Below, one piece after another: positions 1 to 5,439 of a stretch of DNA of 5,439 nt. The notes beneath the pieces were generated by a model. The model had not been told where the DNA came from. It was given only the letters and a program-made list of their open reading frames with translations, and did not search any database. Both the position numbers and the translations under genes were made by a program. Numbering within the stretch: position 1 is the stretch's first letter; each line of letters starts with the position of its first letter. The stretch lies in NCBI GenBank assembly GCA_946405675.1, contig CAMJIC010000173.1:1-5439 (forward strand), read 5' to 3'. Origin of the DNA: an uncultured Clostridia bacterium (GTDB lineage: Bacteria > Bacillota > Clostridia > Lachnospirales > Lachnospiraceae).

Positions 1-6
1 TGCGAA

Positions 7-20
7 GCATCGCCCGATGC
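7..20. repeat. Small perfect hairpin at edge of palindrome cluster
   Basis: GCATCG (7-12) and CGATGC (15-20) are perfect inverted copies separated by CC. The hairpin directly abuts the larger palindrome that starts at 20, so it may be part of the same intergenic repeat element. On its own a 6-bp stem is weak evidence. No T-run follows it, so it is not an intrinsic terminator. Confidence 0.45.
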
Positions 21-53
21 GTAACTGTTCAGAACAGGTTCTGAACAGTTACG
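20..53. repeat. Near-perfect 34-bp palindrome (REP-like intergenic repeat)
   Basis: The left arm GTAACTGTTCAGAAC (21-35) is matched exactly by its reverse complement at 38-52, with only AG between them. C20 and G53 extend the pairing to 16 bp. The arm begins with the same GTAACTGTTCA as the next palindrome at 86, so the two belong to one repeat family. No poly-T tract follows. Possible roles are an extragenic palindromic repeat, a miniature mobile element, or a pair of operator half-sites. The sequence alone does not decide between them. Confidence 0.8.
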
Positions 54-60
54 TTCCACT

Positions 61-146
61 TTACAAGTCACAGGCCATTGGGTATGTAACTGTTCACTGC
101 CCGGCCGGGCAGTGGACAGTTACGCTGGCGGGGGTGTGACTTGTAA
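61..146. repeat. Outer inverted repeat enclosing the second palindrome
   Basis: TTACAAGTCACA (61-72) is the exact reverse complement of TGTGACTTGTAA (135-146). These 12-bp arms flank the 86-123 palindrome almost symmetrically (13 and 11 intervening bases), so a single strand could fold as a stem with an internal loop and a long terminal hairpin. Nested symmetry of this kind fits a discrete structured repeat unit of about 86 bp better than chance. It lies just upstream of the candidate helicase promoter. Confidence 0.65.
86..123. repeat. 38-bp GC-rich palindrome, second copy of the GTAACTGTTCA family
   Basis: The arms GTAACTGTTCACTGCCCGG (86-104) and 105-123 are reverse complements with one difference: T94 faces G115, which is a wobble pair in RNA. 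The centre is GGCC with no spacer. The outer eleven bases match the palindrome at 21, while the inner bases differ completely. This pattern of conserved tips and a diverged, self-complementary core is typical of intergenic palindromic repeats maintained by compensatory change. There is no T-run, so a simple terminator is unlikely. Confidence 0.8.
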
Positions 147-182
147 CTGAGTATAGCCTGCAGCAGAACAACAACATATAGC

Positions 183-212
183 TTGTCATTATACTCTTGG
201 ATAGGTTACAAT
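183..212 (+). promoter_or_regulatory. Candidate sigma-A-type promoter for the helicase gene
   Basis: A -35-like TTGTCA (183-188, one mismatch to TTGACA) is followed after 18 bases by TACAAT (207-212, one mismatch to TATAAT). Transcription would then start near 219, giving a leader of about 60 bases before the ATG at 278. It would also make the in-frame TTG at 197 unusable as a start. An overlapping TATACT (190-195) is a rival -10 box but lacks a good -35. The evidence is consensus match only. Confidence 0.35.
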
Positions 213-260
213 TTTTCAGAAATGATTTGTATGACATTTTGGAAACAACCGGCAATTCAG

Positions 261-266
261 AAAGGA
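261..266 (+). promoter_or_regulatory. Weak ribosome binding site supporting the ATG at 278
   Basis: AAAGGA (261-266) lies 11 bases before the ATG at 278. This is somewhat long spacing but better than anything before the in-frame TTG at 197, where no purine-rich Shine-Dalgarno sequence is visible. It is one of the reasons for preferring the 278 start. Confidence 0.35.
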
Positions 267-277
267 TTCTGGCAAAG

Positions 278-3200
278 ATGGAAAAGAAGCTAAACTCGAT
301 CACCTGGAACTGGAAGGAAAACTTCACAAAGACACTCCTGCTGCAGGGTGAGCAGGATGTCAGAAACGGAAAAGTGATAAATTTCCAGGCGGACCCGGAC
401 AATAGGTGGGCATCCTGTGACACCGCCGGCAGGTTTCAGTGTATGGTCATCGCTCCTTCCTCCTATCACGACTGCATAAACTATGGAGAATGGAAAACCG
501 GCATGCCCTATCAGAATTCCTACGGATCACACTGGTATGATGATTACGACGATGACTTTGATGACAGGCCGGATGAACGGTTCAGCTGTACCTGCAGTAT
601 CGGCATGAATAAGCGGACATGCCGGCATGTCGCATCCCTCATGTTCTACTGGGAACATGTCCATGGCCCATTCACTTTTGTTGAGACGGAAGAAGAAGCC
701 GAGATGTACCGGGAGGAAGAGGAACGCCGGAAGGAGCAGGAACGTCTTCTGCGGGAGCGCGAGAAGAAAGAATCCACGATCCTCTCTGTCCCCGATGTTC
801 TCAAAGGACATGTCGCCCCTCTGCCGGCTGAGGCTTTTTTCCGCATGGACAAGATTGCAAAGGATGTCACCACCAACCAGTACGAAGTTGAGCTGGCGAA
901 TCACCTGTATGATGAATCCGGACTTGTTCCTGTCACCTTTTCCGTCGACTATGACCACTTCGGCAATCAGGTCCTTACGGCAAGCGGGGATGTGGGGATC
1001 CAAGGTGAAGAGATCGAAAATGTCTGTCTGAAAATGAACCAGACTGAGTTTACCGATATCACCTGTTCCTGTTACCGGTCATCAAACAAAAGCGCCCTCT
1101 ACTCCTGGAATCCTCACCCTGCAAAGCTGTGCTGCCATGCGCTCCTTTTATTCGCGTCTGCCTGGGAGAAGAATATCGATGAGATGCCGGGAGATGAAAC
1201 AGATGAAAAAGCAGTAAAGCTCCTGTTTGCCCTGACTGACGGCATGGCCGCTGATGTTCCGGACACAGCAGAGGAAGAATTTGAACCGGCTGTGTCAAAG
1301 GTCATTACCCTGTCGCCGAGAATCACCCAGGACAGGCGAAACGGTTCCCTCCAGCTTTCCTTCCAGATCGGGAAAACCGGAGAGCGTGAATACATCCTGA
1401 AAGGACTGGAGAAGCTGGTAGCCTCCGTTGACCAGAAAAGCACCTACAGCCTTTCCACCAAAGCTTCCATCGATTTTTCCAGGGAGGATTTTACAGAAGA
1501 CGGACGGAAATGGTTCGACTTCATCCAATCACGGGTGAGGAACATCGAGCGGGTGAACCGTAGAATCAACGGCGGAAACACATATTACTATTACCAATAT
1601 ATTTCCGTTGGCAACAGCATTCCGCTGGAAGGAAGTGACCTCGACCTGATCTATGATATGACACAGGGGACAGAGCTTCCATCGTTAGCTTCCTCTTCTG
1701 CCGGCATCACCTATGTAAAGGTGCAGCCGGGAACAGTACGCGCGGATATCTCCCTTACGCCAAAGCTCACCCGGGGTAAAAAGCCGGTTTACATCGAGAT
1801 GAGCGGGACAATCCCGCGCCTCCTTCAGGGGAATCAGTATCAGTACATCCTGGATGACACCCATTTCGGCCGGGTCAAAAATGAGGACCTTGACGTGCTG
1901 AAGCCGTATCTGTCGATTGCGGACAAGGATGGAAGCTTCCGCTGCAGGATCGGCCTGAAGAAGTTTCCGGAGTTCTGTTACCGGGTGCTTCCAATGCTGC
2001 GCAGCGCCCCTGAGATCAACCTGCATGACGGCACCGCGAACCTGAACCTTGATTTTCTTCCCCCGGAACCGGAGTTTACCTTCTATATCGACATGGATGA
2101 TTCCCGGATCACCTGCCGTCCGGAGGTAACCTATGCCAATGATTCCTTTGTAACGGGGTTTCCTCCTTCAGGCACTGCCATACAAAGAGATACCGACCAG
2201 GAGAACAGGGTTCTGGAAGCAGTCCGGAAGTATTTCTCTTCCCCTTCTCCCGAAGAGCAGAATTACTATGTCATGCTGAATGAAGAGATTCTGATCCAGA
2301 TCATGACAGAGGCGGTATCGGTGCTCTCCAGGTTTGGGGAAGTCAAGGGAAGCGACGCTTTCCACAGCGTACATGTACGTCCCGCGCCGCAGCCGCGCTT
2401 TTCCGTGGAAATGGATGGCTCCCTGCTGGAGCTTTCCATCCAGACCAAAGACCTGTCGCAGGATGAGCTTCTGGGACTCCTCGACAGCTACCACGAGAAG
2501 AAGCGCTGGTACCGCCTGAAAAACGGGGATTATATTGATGTCAGGAAAGCGCCTGCCCTGCAGGATCTGGAAAATGTAGCTGACTCCATAGGCATTTCCA
2601 TGGAACAGCTGATACGTGGGCAGGTCCAGGTTCCTGCTTACCGTTCCCTGTATGTGGACCGCCTCCTGGAGGAACACGATGCCATCGCAGTATCAAGGGA
2701 CAAGCACTTCAAAGGACTGGTGCGTTCCTTCAAATCCATCCAGGATTCCGACTTTGATGTGGACGAAAGCCTCTCCGATGTGCTGCGTCCCTACCAGCTC
2801 TACGGCTTCCGGTGGATCTCCACGCTCTCGCAGGCCGGTTTCGGCGGCATCCTGGCCGATGAGATGGGCCTCGGAAAAACCATACAGATGCTCTCCTACC
2901 TTCTCAGCGTCAGGCAGGGAGGGGAATCCAGGCCGGCGCTGATCGTCTGCCCTGCCTCCCTGGTCTACAACTGGAAGGAGGAATGCCAGCGCTTTACCGG
3001 CAGCCTGGAGATTGCCCTGCTGGCCGGAAACGCGAAAAGCCGGAAGGAACAGCTGCAGCAGATCGAATCAGGAGATAGCGCGGATATCTATGTAACCTCC
3101 TATGACCTTCTCAAGCGTGACATCACACTCTTTGAGAATATCCGTTTTTCCACGATCGTCCTGGACGAGGCGCAGTTTATCAAAAACCAGAGGGCAGCCG

Positions 3201-3673
3201 TGACAAAGGCTGTCAAGATCCTGAAGGCGGACCGCCGTTTTGCCCTGACCGGAACCCCAATCGAAAACCGCCTCTCCGAGCTCTGGAGCATTTTCGATTT
3301 CCTGATGCCCGGATTTCTGTATAGTGCGAAGGAATTCAGCCAGCGGTTCGAAGGGCCGATCATGAAGCGCAAGGATCCCGCTTCCACCCAGAAGCTGTCC
3401 CGGATGACAAGCCCGTTCATTCTCAGGAGGAAGAAAATGGATGTGCTGAAGGATCTGCCGGAGAAGCTGGAGGAAGTGCAAAGCTTTGCAATGGAAGATG
3501 ACCAGCGGCGTCTGTACGACGCCCAGGTCGTACGCATGCGGCAGATGCTCGAGAATTATGCCGGAAGCGGCGAGGACAAGCTCCGTGTGCTTGCACAGAT
3601 CACAAAGCTTCGGCAGGTATTCTGCTCTTCTCCCAGTTCACCTCCATGCTGGAGCTTCTGGGCAGGGATCTGA
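278..3673 (+). CDS. SWIM zinc-finger SNF2-family helicase, truncated by deletion/frameshift
   Basis: This is the N-terminal and first-lobe part of a SNF2-type ATP-dependent DNA translocase. Numbered from ATG 278, it has a SWIM zinc finger (C104, C106, C115, H117) and a charged Glu/Arg-rich linker (136-166). A second SWIM-like set follows (C263, C265, C285, H287), then a long middle region likely corresponding to the bacterial SNF2-associated domain. The ATPase lobe has Walker A GLGKT (864-868), motif Ia VCPAS, box II DEAQ (963-966) and motif III LTGTP (990-994). The family's chromatin-remodeller-like core acts on DNA in the cytoplasm; the cellular role of bacterial SWIM-SNF2 proteins is poorly known. 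After LRQ (residue 1113) the frame leaves the family pattern, and 18 unrelated residues precede the stop. The second helicase lobe lies downstream in another frame. The in-frame TTG at 197 (27 residues longer) is possible, but the ATG has the better leader and family-like N-terminus. As it stands, the product should not be an active translocase. Confidence 0.85.
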   Translation: MEKKLNSITWNWKENFTKTLLLQGEQDVRNGKVINFQADPDNRWASCDTAGRFQCMVIAPSSYHDCINYGEWKTGMPYQNSYGSHWYDDYDDDFDDRPDERFSCTCSIGMNKRTCRHVASLMFYWEHVHGPFTFVETEEEAEMYREEEERRKEQERLLREREKKESTILSVPDVLKGHVAPLPAEAFFRMDKIAKDVTTNQYEVELANHLYDESGLVPVTFSVDYDHFGNQVLTASGDVGIQGEEIENVCLKMNQTEFTDITCSCYRSSNKSALYSWNPHPAKLCCHALLLFASAWEKNIDEMPGDETDEKAVKLLFALTDGMAADVPDTAEEEFEPAVSKVITLSPRITQDRRNGSLQLSFQIGKTGEREYILKGLEKLVASVDQKSTYSLSTKASIDFSREDFTEDGRKWFDFIQSRVRNIERVNRRINGGNTYYYYQYISVGNSIPLEGSDLDLIYDMTQGTELPSLASSSAGITYVKVQPGTVRADISLTPKLTRGKKPVYIEMSGTIPRLLQGNQYQYILDDTHFGRVKNEDLDVLKPYLSIADKDGSFRCRIGLKKFPEFCYRVLPMLRSAPEINLHDGTANLNLDFLPPEPEFTFYIDMDDSRITCRPEVTYANDSFVTGFPPSGTAIQRDTDQENRVLEAVRKYFSSPSPEEQNYYVMLNEEILIQIMTEAVSVLSRFGEVKGSDAFHSVHVRPAPQPRFSVEMDGSLLELSIQTKDLSQDELLGLLDSYHEKKRWYRLKNGDYIDVRKAPALQDLENVADSIGISMEQLIRGQVQVPAYRSLYVDRLLEEHDAIAVSRDKHFKGLVRSFKSIQDSDFDVDESLSDVLRPYQLYGFRWISTLSQAGFGGILADEMGLGKTIQMLSYLLSVRQGGESRPALIVCPASLVYNWKEECQRFTGSLEIALLAGNAKSRKEQLQQIESGDSADIYVTSYDLLKRDITLFENIRFSTIVLDEAQFIKNQRAAVTKAVKILKADRRFALTGTPIENRLSELWSIFDFLMPGFLYSAKEFSQRFEGPIMKRKDPASTQKLSRMTSPFILRRKKMDVLKDLPEKLEEVQSFAMEDDQRRLYDAQVVRMRQMLENYAGSGEDKLRVLAQITKLRQVFCSSPSSPPCWSFWAGI
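3610..3625 (+). other. Deletion/frameshift junction in the helicase gene
   Basis: Upstream frame reads ...TKLRQ, ending at 3616. From 3619 the reading shifted by -1 gives ILLFSQFTSMLELL, helicase motif IV. In intact relatives, as I recall them, these two blocks are separated by about 35 residues (a CCDP-type segment and an AKL-containing helix). The sequence therefore lacks roughly 100-107 bases, a number not divisible by three. The shifted frame is open from 3502, so the two frames overlap, but no convincing slippery heptamer is seen. It could be a genuine inactivating deletion, a strain variant or an assembly error. Confidence 0.75.
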
Positions 3674-4068
3674 AAAAGGCAGGCATTGAATTCTATACCA
3701 TCACCGGCGCGACGCCAAAGCAAGAACGCCTCCGCCTGGTCAATGATTTCAACAACGGAACCGTACCCGTCTTCCTGATCTCCCTGCGCGCAGGCGGGAC
3801 CGGACTTAATCTGGTCGGTGCCGACATGGTCATCCATTACGATCCATGGTGGAACCTTGCCGTGCAGAACCAGGCAACCGACCGCGCCCACCGCATCGGC
3901 CAGACCCGCACCGTGAACGTCGTGAAAATGATTGCAACGGACACCATCGAAGAGAAGATCATCCAGCTCCAGGAAGCAAAACGCGAGATGGCCGACGCCA
4001 TCATGAGCGGCGAAGGCACCTCGCTTGCGAGCCTGACAAAGGAAGAACTGCTGGAATTGGTCAGATAG
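3619..4068 (+). pseudogene. C-terminal helicase lobe of the broken SNF2 gene
   Basis: This is the second RecA-like lobe (Helicase_C) of the same SNF2 protein, in the frame -1 to the 5' part. It shows motif IV LLFSQF, then TGATPKQER, motif V AGGTGLNL followed by HYDPWWN, and motif VI QATDRAHRIGQTR (3871-3909). All are hallmarks of SNF2 translocases, where motif VI supplies the arginine finger for ATP hydrolysis. The tail ends ELLELVR and a TAG stop, a typical family C-terminus, so the gene end is intact. The first ATG in this frame is at 3646, inside motif IV and without a Shine-Dalgarno sequence, so independent translation is unlikely. With the 5' part and the missing ~35 codons, the ancestral protein would be about 1,300 residues. 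Confidence 0.85.
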
Positions 4069-4086
4069 CCCAGCCATACACAGGAA

Positions 4087-4120
4087 GCCCCATCCCCGCC
4101 AGTGGGGATGGGGCTTTTTT
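4087..4120 (+). terminator. Strong intrinsic terminator between convergent genes
   Basis: GCCCCATCCCC (4087-4097) and GGGGATGGGGC (4104-4114) form a perfect 11-bp GC-rich stem around a six-base loop, followed at once by six T residues (4115-4120). It sits 19 bases after the helicase stop. On the minus strand the same hairpin starts about 13 bases after the cyclase-like gene's stop, but only a weak T-tract (TTCCTGTG) follows. It is therefore mainly a plus-strand terminator and may work partially in both directions. Confidence 0.93.
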
Positions 4121-4127
4121 CACCCTT

Positions 4128-5237
4128 CTACAAAAGCGGCAGCCCTACGTTGTCGTAGACCACAACCTTCCCTTCATGCTTCGTACAGACCTCGACGCCC
4201 CCGTCATGGGACAGGATGACTGCAACCGCACCATCGACATCATAACAGAAATTATAGCATGCTCTGTGGCGCATGCCATAATCGTTGAAGTGCCGTGCCT
4301 TTTCCTCTGTGTTGTCCTGCCTGACAAACATCATCTTCACGCTCTTCCGGATCCTTTCCGGATGTGTCTCCGCGCCGAAGCCGATCAGGTCCAGATCCTT
4401 CGTAAGGATCACCGCACCGTCCACCAGCGTCATGCCGGCGACCAGGTTTGCATAGGTACCGATATCCTTGCCAGCCTGCGTCTCCATAGAGCCTTCCCGG
4501 TCCGGACTGGCCGGAAACTGGCTCTTCATCCTGTATTTATAGCTTGTAAGCTCTTCACAGCTCTCTTCCGACGGGACGATGAAGAAATGACCGCCATGCC
4601 CATACATATGTGCCCGCCAAAGCACCTGATACAGAAATTTCAGCCGGTCTGACTGCCTGATCCCGGAGCCTTCCTTCAGCGCGTCAGCTATGATCGTATC
4701 CGTAAATACATCCGTCCTGAGGAACAGGCATTCCCCCGACCTGTAAGTGACAATCGTCTTCTCCCCGAAGCAGCCCTCCAGCACCCCGGGGCCATTAACG
4801 AGAATGTTCGGGATCCGCGGCATCCGGATCCCGATCTCGATCTCGCGGGTCATGATCTTTTTCCATGTGGTATAGGACGCGACGATTCCCACCGCTTTAA
4901 AAGGCCGTCCTGAAATATCCAGGATGAGATAGCTCATGTCTGCATTCAAAGCCGGGACCAGCTTATTCAGATCTCTTGCGTTGAAATCCACCGGAGTTTC
5001 AAACCGGTACGCATGGGCATACAGATAGGCGTCCAGGATCTCTGCATCCGGCCTGATAAAGCATACCCTGAAGCTGGGATATCTCCCCTCCTCACGCATA
5101 CAGCTTACGTTGATCAGTGTCCTGCAGATCTCCTCCAGGATATCGGGAGAAGGCAGATTCTGATCCTCCTCCACGCAGTAACCGGATTGCTCGTAGCATT
5201 TGCAAAACGCATCCACAAAAGATTGCAGATCATTCAT
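4128..5237 (-). CDS. DisA_N/DAC-domain protein, putative diadenylate cyclase with N-terminal sensor
   Basis: This 369-residue cytoplasmic protein has no visible signal peptide or membrane segment. The C-terminal ~170 residues look like a diadenylate cyclase (DAC) domain. A helix leads into a hydrophobic strand (GHGGHFFIVP, 213-222), followed by VDGAVILT with the DGA motif (273-275), GFGAE (286-290), GMRHRA with the RHR motif (323-325) and a closing strand AVAVILSHDGGVEV (337-350). DGA and RHR bind and align ATP in DisA and CdaA, which make c-di-AMP from two ATP. The N-terminal ~190 residues resemble no CdaA membrane region or DisA DNA-binding part. They may match the predicted sensor domain I recall as DACNV in Pfam. 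Substitutions such as Met before RHR and SHDGG instead of SEETG leave activity open. The start is fixed by GGAGG at 5246-5250, eight bases before the ATG. It lies 52 bases after argD on the same strand. Confidence 0.8.
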   Translation of the reverse strand: MNDLQSFVDAFCKCYEQSGYCVEEDQNLPSPDILEEICRTLINVSCMREEGRYPSFRVCFIRPDAEILDAYLYAHAYRFETPVDFNARDLNKLVPALNADMSYLILDISGRPFKAVGIVASYTTWKKIMTREIEIGIRMPRIPNILVNGPGVLEGCFGEKTIVTYRSGECLFLRTDVFTDTIIADALKEGSGIRQSDRLKFLYQVLWRAHMYGHGGHFFIVPSEESCEELTSYKYRMKSQFPASPDREGSMETQAGKDIGTYANLVAGMTLVDGAVILTKDLDLIGFGAETHPERIRKSVKMMFVRQDNTEEKARHFNDYGMRHRACYNFCYDVDGAVAVILSHDGGVEVCTKHEGKVVVYDNVGLPLL

Positions 5238-5245
5238 TCAGAGAT

Positions 5246-5250
5246 CCTCC
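5246..5250 (-). promoter_or_regulatory. Shine-Dalgarno site of the DAC-domain gene
   Basis: GGAGG on the minus strand lies eight bases before the ATG at 5237. A second ATG in another frame begins at 5233 and leads nowhere useful, so the spacing and frame select 5237. The strength of the site suggests efficient translation from a message read through from argD. Confidence 0.8.
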
Positions 5251-5289
5251 ATGTCACCATGAACTGCCGTACAAAAGTTACATTCTTCC

Positions 5290-5439
5290 TCAAAACGCCT
5301 TCTCCAGCCTGACGGTCATCTCATCGATCTCTTCCTTTGTGACTGTCAGAGGCGGTACGAGGCGGATCACGTTGCTTCCGGCGGACAGGATCACAAGCCC
5401 GTTCTCCAATGCCCGCTTCACGATCTCTCCCACCGGCCT
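5290..5439 (-). CDS. argD: Acetylornithine aminotransferase, C-terminal end (partial)
   Basis: Only the last 49 residues and the TGA stop (5290-5292) are in the window; the gene continues beyond 5439. The segment reads NGLVILSAGSNVIRLVPPL followed by TVTKEEIDEMTVRLEKAF. This matches the conserved end of class-III, PLP-dependent acetylornithine/succinyldiaminopimelate aminotransferases, where the AG-x-x-VIR-x-x-PPL block forms part of the small C-terminal domain. The enzyme transfers the amino group of glutamate to N-acetylglutamate semialdehyde in arginine synthesis, and often to the equivalent lysine intermediate. The PLP lysine lies upstream, outside the window. Related ornithine or GABA aminotransferases are possible, but the tail fits ArgD best. 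The gene is followed on the same strand, with no visible terminator, by the DAC-domain gene. Confidence 0.82.
   Translation of the reverse strand, partial: RPVGEIVKRALENGLVILSAGSNVIRLVPPLTVTKEEIDEMTVRLEKAF

Noticed and set aside
20..123. Intrinsic terminators of an upstream gene
   Set aside because: Neither palindrome is followed by a T-run on either strand, and the spacer-less centres are atypical for terminators.
7..147. CRISPR array
   Set aside because: The repeats are inverted as well as direct, spacing is irregular, and there are no uniform repeat-spacer units or nearby cas genes.
197..277. TTG start for the helicase gene
   Set aside because: No Shine-Dalgarno sequence precedes it and the best promoter overlaps it. 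The ATG at 278 begins close to the family-like N-terminus. It is kept only as an alternative.
527..1003. Minus-strand open frame within the helicase gene
   Set aside because: It lies antisense to the SWIM region, which carries recognisable motifs on the plus strand. There is no ribosome binding site or recognisable domain.
2168..2677. Minus-strand open frame of 169 codons within the helicase gene
   Set aside because: It is a shadow of the coding frame on the plus strand, with no recognisable motif and no promoter context.
3590..3640. Programmed -1 frameshift producing a full-length helicase
   Set aside because: No good slippery heptamer is visible. A shift would still leave about 35 conserved residues missing, so deletion explains the data better.
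3556..4077. Minus-strand open frame opposite the helicase C-terminal lobe
   Set aside because: The plus strand encodes unmistakable helicase motifs V and VI, so this frame is antisense by chance.
3846..4652. Long plus-strand open frame (268 codons) opposite the DAC-domain gene
   Set aside because: It overlaps both the helicase end and the antisense strand of the DAC gene, runs through the terminator and has no family-like motif. The minus-strand frame has clear DAC motifs and a strong ribosome binding site.

Overview
The window looks like a chromosomal segment from a low-to-mid GC Gram-positive bacterium, most likely a gut Clostridia/Lachnospiraceae-type organism. This is inferred from the style of the SWIM/SNF2 helicase, the strong GGAGG ribosome binding site and the Firmicutes-like argD C-terminus. 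No 16S or other definitive marker is present, so the taxonomy is a guess.

Layout: (1) Positions 1-180 are non-coding and packed with inverted repeats. A small hairpin (7-20) is followed by a near-perfect palindrome (20-53) and a second near-perfect palindrome (86-123), which is nested inside an outer inverted repeat (61-72/135-146). The core GTAACTG occurs five times. (2) A candidate sigma-A-type promoter (183-212) leads into a large plus-strand gene for a SWIM zinc-finger SNF2-family helicase/translocase. That gene is broken near 3617: about 35 conserved codons between the two RecA-like lobes are missing and the frame changes. The 5' part (278-3673) ends after 18 out-of-frame residues, and the C-terminal helicase lobe continues in another frame to 4068. 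(3) A strong intrinsic terminator (4087-4120) separates the convergent genes. (4) On the minus strand, a 369-residue protein (4128-5237) carries a C-terminal diadenylate-cyclase-like (DisA_N/DAC) domain with DGA and RHR motifs, behind a large N-terminal region that resembles a dedicated sensor domain. (5) Upstream of it on the same strand is the C-terminal end of argD (5290-5439, running off the window).

How they may work together: argD and the cyclase-like gene lie in the same direction with a 52-base gap and no visible terminator, so they may be co-transcribed. This would place a putative nucleotide second-messenger enzyme beside arginine/lysine biosynthesis. The helicase is convergent with them and is probably an independent unit. 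The most interesting items are the non-standard DAC protein, the palindrome cluster and the interdomain deletion in the helicase.
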